The notes under the pieces: model-generated | The model's input: the letters and a program-made list of their open reading frames with translations, nothing else | Database searches by the model: none | What the model was told of the DNA's origin: nothing | Made by a program: the position numbers and the translations under genes | Shown: positions 11,425 to 21,880 of the stretch, in pieces | Position numbering within the stretch: the stretch's first letter is position 1 | Layout: every line of letters starts with the position of its first letter | Assembly (NCBI GenBank): GCA_964017235.1 | Contig: OZ024936.1 | Coordinates: forward strand, 50,953,028 to 51,017,027 | Length of the DNA: 64,000 nucleotides | Direction: 5' to 3' | Source: Sabellastarte sp. h YS-2021 | Lineage: Eukaryota; Annelida; Polychaeta; Sabellida; Sabellidae

Positions 11425-12645
11425 TCTTATATGTGCTATATGGGCGGGTGGTTTGGGCACGTGGGCGGGCGGGGAGAAGAAGTTTGTCCGGCCTGTATCT
11501 CAGAAACCATAAGGTGTAGGAAGTTGATACGTGGTAGGGACATTGGTTAGGGGGTGTAGGTGTGAAACGTCATGGTCTGACCTTGATTTGACCTTTGACC
11601 TTGCCGTAGTGACCTTGAGTTTGAAAATCTTGTCCGGGCTATATCTCAGAAACCGTAAGGTGTAGGAAGTTGATACTTGGTAGGGTTAGGGGGTGTAGGT
11701 ATGCAACGTCATGGTGTGACCTTGATTTGACCTTTGACCTTGCCGTAGTGACCTTGACCTATAAAATCTTGTCCGGGCTATATCTCAAAAAACGTAAGGT
11801 GTAGGAAGTCGATACTTGATAGGGACATTGGTTAGGGGGTGTAGGTGTGCAACGTCATGGTGTGACCTAAATTTGACCGTTGACCTTGCCATAGTGTCCT
11901 TGACCTACAATGTCTTGTCTGGGCTATATTTCGGAAACCATAAGGTGGTTGGAAGTTGATATTTGGTAGGGACATTGGTCAAGTGTTACATGTGTGCAAC
12001 GTCATGGTGTGACCTGGATTTGACCTTTGATCTTGCATATCTGATGCTATTTTATCTCTCTACTGGGATATCTAATACTATTTTATCTCACTTATATCTC
12101 TCTTATATCTTTTACTTGAATCTTGGTTGTTGCACCTTTGGGTGTCTTTTAATGTAGATTAGGCACTGGTAAAGTCATATTAGAATTCATTAACTGTTTT
12201 ACTTTTGCAACTTCCCATTGTAACAGATGGTATTGAATCAAGTGAGCCACAGGTTTTGTCCAAACTCCACATAAAAGCATGTGTTGCCACATCTGTATGT
12301 ATGAGTAATATTCAAAACTTGCAAACCATAATTCAGCCATACAAATGAATATCAAAATGGGAGAAGTCTTAAAGCTTCATAAATTTTAGTTAACTGAATT
12401 GTCCTGTTTTAATACTTAATCTTTACATGCAGTTTCTTTCTCTTGGATGTTATTTTCTCTACTTAAACATTATTTGGACACTGACACTGCTCTGGATGTT
12501 ATTTTCTCTACTTAAACATTATTTGGACACTGACACTGCTCTGAAAATATCCCAATCTGTGTACTGCTTCACTATTTCTATATCTCATGGTGTTGAAAAC
12601 TATTTCCCCAGGCTGTGGGGTACGGGCATCTCTGATGCTATTTTT
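11425..12645 (+). mobile_element. Helentron-like element, family B (copy 1, 5' part missing)
   Basis: About four tandem units of the 146-bp B core (GTCCGGGCTATATCTC, AAACCGTAAGGTGTAGGAAG, then TGACCTTGATTTGACCTTTG). These are followed by the family's unique tail and the 3' end GGCTGTGGGGTACGGGCATC, hairpin GCATC-TCT-GATGC, then TA and a T-run (12611-12645). Related copies are at 40411-41862 and 50589-51665. Perfect DR1-type sites lie at 11589-11601 and 11728-11740. A 49-bp tandem duplication is visible near 12447-12544. Confidence 0.72.
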
Positions 12646-13439
12646 TTATTGCTTTAGCTCTATAAATTGTCATTGATATTGAAATCCTTCAAAGGAAAGC
12701 CCTGTCGACTTTCAATTTAAGTATTAATGATGTTATGGCTATCTTACACTTTAAAAACAGGGTTTTTAACCCTATGCTCACTGAGTTTTTAAACATTTTA
12801 AAATCGAACTTGTTACACATTTTAAAATTGCCAAAAGGAATACTCTTCATTTGTGGTGACCTTGAAGTCCCATTGGAACTAATTTCACTTCAGTCACTTA
12901 ATAATCACACATTTATAAATTCCCAATTATACAATATGATATAACACTTTTTCTGATTTTCATAAACAGATCTTTGGTGATAAGTTGTGTAAATTGCATA
13001 GACTAGAGCATTGAGACAGCTACAGAAGAAAAACACAATTCCCAATACCCACTGAGCCATATTGTTCAATTGTTATCTATATTTATTGACACAGTGTCAG
13101 AGAGAGATTTGGGGGAGGGGAGGGGGACTTCATTATCTAATAAGACAAAGGGGACGGAGGACTGAGATTGTGTCACATATTTAGGTTGCATATATATGGA
13201 CCACATATAAGGTAATGAGGAACCGAGTAACTGAAAAACAGTACAAATTCTAAAAATAATATTATAAAATAATAATATAAATAATATTTTTGTGTCACCA
13301 GCATTTATGCTGCGTGGCATATAGGGATTGCTTCGTCATCCAATTTTGTGGTGTCGGGATCGTCATCTGTCATCAGTATTCTGGACACTATCTCAAAAAT
13401 GGCTTGTCAGATTTAATTCAAATTTGGCATGACACTGGA
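12646..13439. other. Non-coding, no gene seen
   Basis: AT-rich sequence with no recognisable exon or repeat head. A purine-rich tract (GGGGGAGGGGAGGGGGAC) lies at about 13111-13128. Confidence 0.5.
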
Positions 13440-15640
13440 TGTAACTGCTTATCAGGGTGTGCTGTATAGTTTGGTGACCTTAAACTCCCACTAGTAAGAT
13501 ACTTATATTGAATTTAAGTTTCTTCGTTTCAATATCATGGCTTGATGGAATCAATTTCAAATTTGGCATGTAGTTGTAAATAGTTTTGCCCTATTTTAAG
13601 GTGACCTTAAACTCCCACATATAAAAAACTCCAGTTTATGTTTTTTCATTATCCATGGAATATACTGAAAATAACTTCAGAAATGACATTCAACTTTTGC
13701 ATGTATATGTAACTGGCCATAGGTAAGTGCCATACAATATGGTGACCTTAAACTCCCAGTAATAACAGAATTATATTCACTTAAGTTTGGTAATTTTTGA
13801 ACAGTGTTTCACATATTGTGCAATTCTAGGCACGTTTCAGTTGTGGATATAACAAACCTTGAACAGAACCTTCAGGAAAAAATTACCTTTAACTCACTAC
13901 AATTTACAGCAGTGTAAACAAACTTTCAGTTTAAGGTTGTTGTTTGGAAGATATTTTATATGTTAATTAGGACTTTTTACATTGATATTCATCATGTACA
14001 TATTTCTCCACCAAATATGGTCTCTTTTGTAAGGTTATAGTAAATTGCTGATATTTTATAAACCTATGAGTTTAAGGTTGCATTATTTCGTGTCACTAGC
14101 AGCTATGATGGAAGACATACATGGTCAGTGTCATCTTCACACCTACTTTCCAGACAGTATCTCAAAAATGGTTTGATAAATTAAATTCCAATTTGGCATG
14201 TTGATATAACTGTTTCTCAAGGTGTGCCCTATTTGAGGCGACCTTAAACTCACAGTAGTAAGATACTTATATTGAGTTGAAGGTTTTTCGTTTCCGGACC
14301 GTATCTCAAAAATGGGTTGACAGATTCAATTCAAATTTGGCATGTGGTTGTCACTGGTTTTTTCAAGGTGTGCCCTATTTTAAGGTGACCTTAAACTCTC
14401 ATGAACGAAACCTACAGGAAAAGATTACCTTGAACTCCCTCACAGCTGCAAACTAACCGAGTTTAAGGTTGAGAAAATTTTCTTGTGTTTGAAAGAAATT
14501 TAAGACTTTATTCTTTGATATTCATCATGTTCATCTGTCTACACTAAAAATGTCTCTTTCGTAAGGTTATAGTAAATTAATGATATTTCATAAACTTATG
14601 AGTTTAAGGTTGCATTACTTTTGTGTCACTGGCAGCTATGTTGGAGGACAAATATGGTCAGTGTCGTTGTCACACTTACTTTCCAGAGAGTATCTCAAAA
14701 ATGGCATCATGGATTAAATTCAAATTTGGCATGTGCATGTAACTGGTCCTCAAGGTGTGCCCTATTTAAAGTTGACCTCAAACTCCCAGTAGTAACATAT
14801 TTATATTAAGGTTAAGATTTTTGGTTTCCAGACAGTATCTCAAAAATGGGTTGATGGATTCAGTTCAAATTGGCCACGTGGTTGTAGCTGGTTTTCAAGG
14901 TGTGCCCTATTTTAAGGTGACCTTAAACTCCCATTTGTAACACATTTATATTGAATTTAACTTTTGCGATTTGTGGGCAATAGCTTAAAGATGGCTTCAC
15001 AGATTCAAATCAAATTTGGTACGTGGGTGTAACTGGTCTTCAAGGTGTGTCCTATTTTAAGGTGACCTTAAACTCCTAGTGATAACATAACTATATTGAA
15101 TTTAAATTTTTCAATTTCTGGAGAGCATTTCAAATCTGCATGACAGATTGAATTTAAATTTGGTATGTTGATGTATCTAGTCGTATTTTAAGGTGACCTT
15201 AAACTCCCCTTGTGTAAAAGAATGTGACTGAGCTCAACTTTTTCTGTGACTCTACAAAGTATACCTAAATGGCATGACATATTTGATCTATATTTTGCAG
15301 TTACATGTAACTGATGTTACAGAAATGCCCTAAGACTACATTGAGGTGACCTTTAACTCTCAGTAATGGGATAGTTATAATTACTTTTCTTTTAAATTTT
15401 GGATAATATCTTAAATTATGTGCAATAGATTTTAAGCACATTTATATTTTGGCTATATGTAACCTAGAACAGATTCTACATGGTTAACATGACATTTGCA
15501 TTGACTTATATTCAGTTTAAGGTAAGGACAAATTTTTATGATATTTTGTCAATATTAAAGTGATAGTTAAGAGTTTACATTTAAATTAAACATGTACATG
15601 TCTCTAGACCAAAACAGGATCTTTATTGTAATGTTACAAT
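13440..15640. repeat. G-type tandem repeat array, second block
   Basis: Units of roughly 130-150 bp around GGTGACCTTAAACTCCCA (cores near 13471, 13600, 13740, 14382, 14916, 15059, 15189). From 14734 onward it is the partner of 1-1440. The 13440-14733 part presumably matches sequence left of the window. Non-coding. Confidence 0.78.
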
Positions 15641-16009
15641 AAAAACCTGAAAGTTAAAGAAGTGAGTTTAAGGTTACAACTTATTTTAATTATTATATCC
15701 ATCCTTCTGGACATGGATATTATTTTGCCTTTCCCTCTGAATCACCCTTCATTGCTGCTCATTTACAGGTACAGTTTTTTACGTGTCTCAGCTAAATTTG
15801 GTGTGGAGGTTTAATGGCATGAGAGTTTGTGTGTGATTGCTTTCTTGGCAATATCTGGCAACAAGTGTTGCCGTGGCAACACTTTTTCATGTTTCTTGTG
15901 CTTTAATATCTTTTTGGGGGTTCTTTGCATTACAAACATCTGCATGGATTGGAGCTGATTAGCTTTTTAACGATAACTGGCAACAAGTGTTACCATGGCA
16001 ACTTTTTTT
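15641..16009. repeat. Flank with X-box units (copy 2)
   Basis: Partly absent from copy 1. It contains GTTGCCGTGGCAAC (15867-15880) and a one-base variant near 15988, in units of the X-box repeat ending in the T-run where the next element inserted. Confidence 0.6.
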
Positions 16010-17285
16010 AAGGGTCCCTGAAAGGGCGCTTTTTTATTGCGTAAAATACCCTTACCTTATCCTCACTAGTGCTATGTGTAGGTTGTTTTTGCCTCAGTTT
16101 CCTCGCTGCCGCCGCTGCATTATGGTCTCCCTTATTATTAGAAGGTTTCAAACCATATTTGGCAGTTATATACCTTAGGCATGGGAAAATTTTTCTGCAC
16201 GCTTAAATTTGACCTTTGAACTTTATGAAGGTCACATGATCAAAAACTATTTTTTGATGTACACACACACACACACCCCACCCCCCACCCCCACCCCCCC
16301 GTCATCACAGTTCAGGAAAAACTACTTGCTACAGAGCCTTATAATTTGACACACCTGTTCATACTATTGAAAACGCAAGTTGATTAGATTTTGGGGAGCA
16401 ATCCCTTGAAAAATGTCTCATTTATGAATGATTTTCTGACACCTTCCAATCTGAAATCCTTAAATTTAGGTCAACCCCCCTATTATCTTCTTAAGTATTG
16501 CATTTAGAGCCATAAAATGTACTGGGAGGTAATAGGAAACCATATGTGGAGAGTCTAAATAGCCGGTCAGTTTTACCCCACGGCCCCCCCTTATGGGTCA
16601 AACTGGGGTCATAAAATAGCTGATTTTGAGTTTTTGCCTTATATCTCCTTTATTGTTGCTTTTATAGCTTCAGAATGTATTAAGAGGTATTGGGAAAGCA
16701 TATGTGGAGAGTCTAAATAGCCGGTCAGTTTTACCCCCCGACCCCCCCTTATGGGCCAAACTGGGGTCATAAATAGCTGCTTTGGAGTTTTTGCCTTATA
16801 TCTCCTTTATCGTTGCTTTTATAGCTTCAGAATGTATTAAGAGGTATTAGGAAAGCATATGTGGAGAATCTAAATAGCCAGTCAGTTTTATCCCCCGACC
16901 CCCCCTTATGAGTCAAACTGGGGTCATAAAATAGTTGCTTTGGAGTTTTGCCTTATATCTCCTTTGTTGTTGCTTTTATACCTTCAGAATGTATTAAGAG
17001 GTATTGGGAAAGCATATGTGGAGAGTCTAAATAGCCAGTCAGTTTTACCCCCCGACCCCCCCCCCCTTATGGGCCAAACTGGGGTCATAAATAGCTGCTT
17101 TGGAGTTTATGCCTTTATATCTCCTTTATCGTTGCTTTTATACCTTCAGAATGTATTAAGAGGTATTGGGAAAGCATACAGCGCAGCTTTGTGCATTCTT
17201 AGCTTTACAGCATGCTTATTAAAACCATAAAGCATTTTAAACTTTCAGGGATGCTTTGCTTTTGTTAGCAAAAGCATTCCTCTAG
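16010..17285 (+). mobile_element. Helentron-like element, family C (copy 2)
   Basis: Duplicate of 1551-2820 with the same insertion point, so the insertion predates the segmental duplication. It has 157-bp tandem units, a 3' hairpin GCTTTTG-TTAG-CAAAAGC and a CTAG end at 17282-17285. The 5' terminal motif has drifted, and a CA/C-rich microsatellite expansion (about 16262-16300) replaced a C-run. The DR1 site present in copy 1 carries one substitution here. Confidence 0.75.
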
Positions 17286-17966
17286 TTGTTTCTTGGACTT
17301 ACAAATATTTTCATGGTTATTTGCTTTCCATATCCCTACACAGATTGGAGGTAATTAGTTTTTCGGCAACACCTGGCAACAGTTTTTCTTGTTTCTTGGG
17401 CTTAAAAGTCTTTCTCGGTGTTCTTTACACTCCAAACCGCTGCATGGATTGGTGATGATTAGCTTTTCAATGATGCCTGGCAACAAGTATTGCCATGGCA
17501 ACACTTTTTTTGTTTCTTGGACTTATAAATATTTTTAAGGGGTCTCTTCTTTCCGTACCCCTGCACAGACTGGAGCTGATTAACTTTTTTGGCAACACCT
17601 TGGCAACACTTTTTTTTCTTACTTGAAATTTTACTCATTTTGAGTAGGTGAGTAATTAGCTATGGGTCTGAAACTTCACCATGTGAAAGCTCTTCCAAAA
17701 GTAGATGAATGAGTTATTTGATAAAAATTGGGTATCCGCAATACTTTTAGAGATAATTAGCATTTACTCATTTTGAGTAGGCGAGTAGTTAGGTGCGGGT
17801 CTGAAACTTCACCAAGTGAAAGCTCTCCCAAAAGTAGGTGAATGAGTTATTCAAAAGTAGGTATTACTAACTTAGCTATTGAGATTTTAATAAGACGCCC
17901 AAGTTATTCACCATGTTGTAGCTATGGAAAAAGTAGCTGAATAACATATTTTAACAAAGTTAATCT
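17286..17966. repeat. X-box and GAGTAGG repeats (copy 2)
   Basis: Counterpart of 2821-3495: diverged X-box units (for example ATTGCCATGGCAACAC near 17490) and two GAGTAGGTGAGTAATTAG-type units. Non-coding. Confidence 0.7.
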
Positions 17967-18510
17967 GTGTTTAGGGCACACCCTATTTGCAAAAAGATGA
18001 AATTTGCAGTTTCCGTGTTTAGGGTGCACCCTATTTACAAAAAGAGGAAATTTGCAGTTTCCATGTTTAGGGTGCACCCTATTTATAAAAACATGAAATT
18101 TGCAGTTTTCGTGAATAGGGCACACCCTATTTACAAAAAGATTAAATTTGACATTTTTGTGTTTAGGGCACACCCTATAATTTACAAAAAGATGAAATTT
18201 GCAGTTTCCGTGTTTAGGGCACACCCTATTTGCAAAAAGATGAAATTTGCAGTTTCTGTGTTTAGGGTGCATCCTATTTACAAAAAGAAGAAATTTGCAG
18301 TTTTGTGTTTAGGGCACACCCTATTTACAAAAATATGAAATTTGCAGTTTCCGTGTTTAGGGTGCACCATATTTACAAAAAGAGGAAATTTGCAGTTTCC
18401 GTGTTTAGGGTGCACCCTATTTACAAAAACATGAAATTTGCAGTTTTCGTGAATAGGGCACACCCTATTTACAAAAAGATTAAATTGGTCATTTTCGTGA
18501 TTAGGGTGCA
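17967..18510. repeat. 48-bp minisatellite, about 11.5 units (copy 2)
   Basis: Same unit as 3496-4280 but about five units shorter. Small indels (extra AA near 18179, loss near 18300) break the long open frames seen in copy 1, which argues that those frames are not maintained as genes. Confidence 0.88.
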
Positions 18511-19544
18511 CCCTTTTTCCAGATGGATATTTGCTGTTTTTCTGATGGCTTTTTGAGTTTTTTCACTTACACAATTTTGATAAATGTCTCAAATGGTGCA
18601 AAGTTTTGCATGAAACTGCCATATTTCATAAAAGAAATTTCCATATTTGCACCAAAACCCTGCATATTGAGAAATTTAAGGTCTAAAAGGGAAAGGTCTG
18701 GATTTTCCCTTTTAAATCTGACAGTGCTTATACTAAAGTTGATTAGCTTTTCAATGCTTTTTCAAGCTTTGTTTTTGTTTCTTGGACTTATAAATATTTT
18801 TATGGGTTCTTTGTTTTCCATACCCCTGCACAGATTGGAGCTGATTAGTTTTTCGGCAACACCTGGCAACAAGTGTTGCCATGGTCATGGCAACACTTTT
18901 TTATGTTTCTTGGGCTTAAAAATCTTTCTCAGGTATCTTTGCATTCCAAACCCTTGCACAGATTTCAAATGATTAGTTTTTTGGCAACACCTGGCAACAA
19001 GTGTTGCCATGGAAACACTTTTTTTCTGTTTCTTTGACTTATATTTCTGTCGATTTTTTGCATGCCAAACCCCCGCATGAAGAAGAATTGGTTAACTTTT
19101 CAGCAATATCAGGCAGCTGGTTTTGCCATGGCAACACGTTTTTCTGTTTCAACATTGTGGATATAAAAAGTCCTGAAGAAGACCTGTATGGTAAAGTGAC
19201 CTAACACTCCACAAGATTAGACAATGATCCTGCTTTGGACAAATATAGGTCGTTCTTTCCTCCATGACGAGAGGAGGTGGACATATATATTAAGTCCTTC
19301 TTTCCTCCATGAAGAGTGGAGGCAGACAAGACAGGGTATCTTGCATCTGGGGATACACCATTTTCCTTGGAAAATAAAAGAATAATAGATTGAAGTACTG
19401 AAGTTCATATAATAGTGGGTAATTATGTTTTCCTAATATTTATAGCTTACAGCAAATGGCTTCATTTGAAAATTCCCGATCAAAACCTATGGCGTGAGTG
19501 ATGACCTGTCTACGGATATGTTGGCGCCGAGTTGGCCCAATATA
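18511..19544. repeat. Flank and X-box units (copy 2), then unique intron
   Basis: Counterpart of 4281-5312. It includes X-box units near 18876 (spaced half-sites), 18996 and 19122, and the TCTTTCCTCCATGA repeat pair at 19254-19313. No gene seen. Confidence 0.65.
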
Positions 19545-19650
19545 GTTCTAATAGTTAGAATACCAAGAAATGATTACGTAAGCACCATAATTACGTCACA
19601 ATCACTATTCACTATAACAACCTGATGACATCACAATCTCATCACTATGA

Positions 19651-19658
19651 TATAAAAA
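19651..19658 (+). promoter_or_regulatory. TATA-box-like site
   Basis: TATAAAAA 53 bp upstream of an ATG in the strong context ACCATGG (19701-19707). Placement is typical for a core promoter with a short leader. CRE-like half-sites (ACGTCA, about 19593; GATGACATCAC, about 19624) lie just upstream. Inferred only. Confidence 0.4.
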
Positions 19659-19703
19659 GTTGGAATAGTGCACACAGGAAAGTCACAAATCATATATATA
19701 ACC

Positions 19704-19850
19704 ATGGATAATCTTAAATATAAATGTGGTGAATGTAACAATGCCTATAAAAATAAATCTAGTTTACAAAGGCATATCAACAGCTGCCATAACAATCGCA
19801 GATATATCTGCAGTATCTGTTTTTTTTACAGAATAAACTTTAATAAATAA
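19704..19850 (+). CDS. Small C2H2 zinc-finger ORF in the retroelement
   Basis: 48 codons plus stop, starting ATGGATAATC in ACCATGG context. It contains one complete C2H2 finger of spacing C-x2-C-x12-H-x4-H (CGEC ... RHINSCH) and the start of a second (YICSIC) that runs into an AT-rich region. A candidate splice acceptor TGTTTTTTTTACAG follows at about 19818-19831. It may be the N-terminus of a longer retroelement protein whose middle has been deleted. Whether it is translated is unknown. Confidence 0.45.
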   Translation: MDNLKYKCGECNNAYKNKSSLQRHINSCHNNRRYICSICFFYRINFNK

Positions 19851-20397
19851 TACTTATTTATTACCGTTATTCTTTAAATTATTTTTACTGTATTTACTAT
19901 TTACAATAAATAAAATTTATTATAATAAAATACTAACTATGGACCGACAAAAGAGTCTTATGTCTTTTATTTATGGTGTTTATAGGCAAAAAAATACACA
20001 ATAATTAAGCATAAAAATATAATTATAATAAATAATAAATACTGGATCTATAACAGGTGGAGTAACCTTGTAAAGTGAGCTCAATTAAGAGCCAGGTAAT
20101 GAATAACATTGATTCACCACCATTTCAATATAGACAAACAAACAGTATAAATGACTGTTAGAGCGACTCTAATTCACTTCATTAGAGCCTCTAATAAATC
20201 TTCCCACTCTCAAATATTAAAATCAATATTTTACAGGTGACCACTAAAGTCAGAGTTTGGCAAACCCCCAAACCTGCAAATTCACAGGTTTACAGGTACA
20301 GAACCGGTTCTGAAGCGGTTCTAAACCGGTACAAACCATGGGTACAAGCCAAAACCCTCAATGTACTTCAGGGAGTCCTGACTTAGAATAAATCACA

Positions 20398-20469
20398 GCC
20401 TCTGATGAGACTGCTACATTAGTAATAGACAGTCGAAATACAATTGACATATAGCCAATTATATCAGGC
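20398..20469 (+). ncRNA. Type I hammerhead ribozyme (predicted)
   Basis: All conserved core elements are present. Stem I is GCCT/AGGC (20398-20401 with 20466-20469). The core CTGATGA is at 20402-20408. Stem II is GACTG/CAGTC (20409-20413 with 20430-20434) with a 16-nt loop. GAAA is at 20435-20438. Stem III is TACAATTG with CAATTATA (20439-20446, 20456-20463), one C-A mismatch and a 9-nt loop. The cleavage triplet is ATC, so the cut would fall between 20465 and 20466. Stem I is short (4 bp). Hammerheads of this type are known in Penelope-like elements, where they self-cleave the transcript. Activity is not shown. Confidence 0.75.
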
Positions 20470-20529
20470 ACTACACTTTATTTGCCCAGTTTGCAGTAAC
20501 AGGAAGTTATATTTCTTGGTATTCTTACT

Positions 20530-21173
20530 ATGAGTGCCCCTTCAACCACTGTTAGCCAAACTGATTTCCTGGATGCCATGTCACGGATTAATGTCACTTC
20601 TGAACCTCCAAGTGGCTGTGACACACCCATCCCCATTGCCAGAATCTCAGATGAGACACTTAACACTCTCAATGCTGTTAGCTCCAGACTAGAGGCCACC
20701 AACCCTCCCATCAAACTGGACAAACCCATATTGAAACCTAACATTTGCAGCAGATTAGGCAAATGCACATACTGGCCTTAATTAAAAATAAGGATCGAGT
20801 CTCATGTAACTTTACAAAAAAGTCACCCAAAACAATTGACTTACCTAAACATATCACATGTGAAATCTCGAATGTGATATATTTGATTACCTGTTCTAAG
20901 TGCCAAAAACATTATGTTGAAGAAACTTCTAGAGCACTTAGAAAAAGAATGTATGAACATAAATCATCAGCTCAAAAAGATGGACAAATTACACCAGTCT
21001 CACGTCACTTCAAAAGTGATGGACACAGCCACAAACATATGCAGTTCACTGTGCTAGAGTGGTGCACACCAAAGTTTGAATCATCTAATACTTCCAGACG
21101 AAGGCGTACTGAGTTGTCTTGGATATTCAGACTGCACTCCCTGGCACCCATTGGCATCAACCAATTTGTGTGA
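20530..21173 (+). pseudogene. GIY-YIG endonuclease domain remnant (Penelope-like)
   Basis: Two overlapping frames (20530-20781, then 20745-21173) together resemble the C-terminal endonuclease of a Penelope-like protein. The first carries NICSRLGKC, a Cys-containing linker. The second carries NVIYLITCSKC, then YVEETSRALRKRMYEHK (the GIY-YIG core, with YVEET in place of the usual YVGET) and ends SWIFRL ... APIGINQFV. The frame change near 20780 disrupts the protein, and no reverse transcriptase precedes it. DNA nicking for target-primed reverse transcription is the known family role. Inactive here. Confidence 0.8.
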
Positions 21174-21248
21174 TTATGGATGGCTATTATCCGGATTACA
21201 TTGGCACTCAGTAATCCACCGCCTCATTTTCTTCTGGTTCTAATAGTT

Positions 21249-21633
21249 ATATCATCTCTGATCTGTCTGGTTATAATATTTTCTGATGTTTCACCACTGG
21301 TTCAGCAGCTTTATTTTCACTTTTGTTATTGGAGTTGAAATGGGATTGTTAAAACATAAACATCTACAAGGTTTGACTAGACTTACGGTTTATACACTTG
21401 TTCATTCTGGTAAAATAGCTAGGGGTTGCTCATTTAAAAAAATTTTTTTTTTCAAAACTGCTGATACAGTATTTTTTCTAAACACTCCTTCATTGACTTT
21501 CATTCTGCTAGCTAGAGGATGCTCAGTTTGTCATTTTTTAAAATCAAAACTGCTGATACAGTTTTTTTCGTCTAATTCTAATTCTTACATTGCCAAATAC
21601 TGTTTTCATAATGACACAAACAATTTCTTTTAG
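21249..21633. other. Intron upstream of ACOX exon A'
   Basis: Counterpart of 5325-5709. CAAAACTGCTGATACAG occurs at 21453-21469 and 21545-21561. Acceptor TTTCTTTTAG ends at 21633. Confidence 0.6.
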
Positions 21634-21794
21634 TATGGCTTACAAAGGAGCTGTTTTTCCATTGGACGTACATATTGAGATGTTCTTACCAACTCTGGCT
21701 AACCAGACCACTCCAGAGCAAAGGGAAAAATGGGTTTCACTGGCCAAAAAATTTCAAATCCTTGGCACCTATGCACAGACTGAAATGGGTCATG
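21634..21794 (+). CDS. Acyl-CoA oxidase alternative exon A' (duplicate)
   Basis: A 161-nt exon with TTTCTTTTAG acceptor and G|GTATGT donor, same phases as exon A. It differs from exon A at five bases, three of which change residues: Gly to Glu just before the MF pair, Ala to Ser and Asn to Lys in the following helix. No stop or splice-site damage, so it is a usable alternative rather than a pseudoexon. Created by the segmental duplication. Confidence 0.9.
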
Positions 21795-21880
21795 GTATGT
21801 TATATGTCTGGGTACAGTGGTAGAGCCGGTATTAACTGAGCTTTAATTAACTGAATATTTGTATTGTATTTGTATATTAT

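Larger units (their letters stand above)
19545..21248 (+). mobile_element. Penelope-like retroelement insertion with 12-bp target duplication
   Basis: The insert 19557-21236 (1680 bp) is flanked by GTTCTAATAGTT at 19545-19556 and 21237-21248. Duplication copy 1 keeps a single GTTCTAATAGTT (5313-5324), so the insertion is proven by the empty site. Inside are a TATA-like promoter, a tiny C2H2 finger ORF, a sequence fitting a hammerhead ribozyme, and a frameshifted C-terminal GIY-YIG endonuclease segment; no RT is left. GIY-YIG plus hammerhead is known for Penelope-like elements. A 15-bp inverted repeat (AGAATACCAAGAAAT at 19557-19571, its complement at 20511-20525) bounds the first 969 bp, so a second, nested DNA element is an alternative reading. 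Confidence 0.82.
14734..21880. repeat. Segmental duplication, copy 2
   Basis: Second copy of the block at 1-5956, in direct orientation and about 14.7 kb downstream at its left end. It carries its own intact version of the ACOX exon (21634-21794). Unique to this copy are about 330 bp around 15590-15920 and the Penelope-like insertion 19557-21236; copy 1 preserves the empty site. The similarity of intron sequence as well as exon, with few base changes, points to a fairly recent event. Confidence 0.93.

Noticed and set aside
19622..19682. Second CTGATGA near GGAAAG as another hammerhead
   Set aside because: No stem II pairing next to CTGATGA and wrong spacing to GAAA; the core does not fold.
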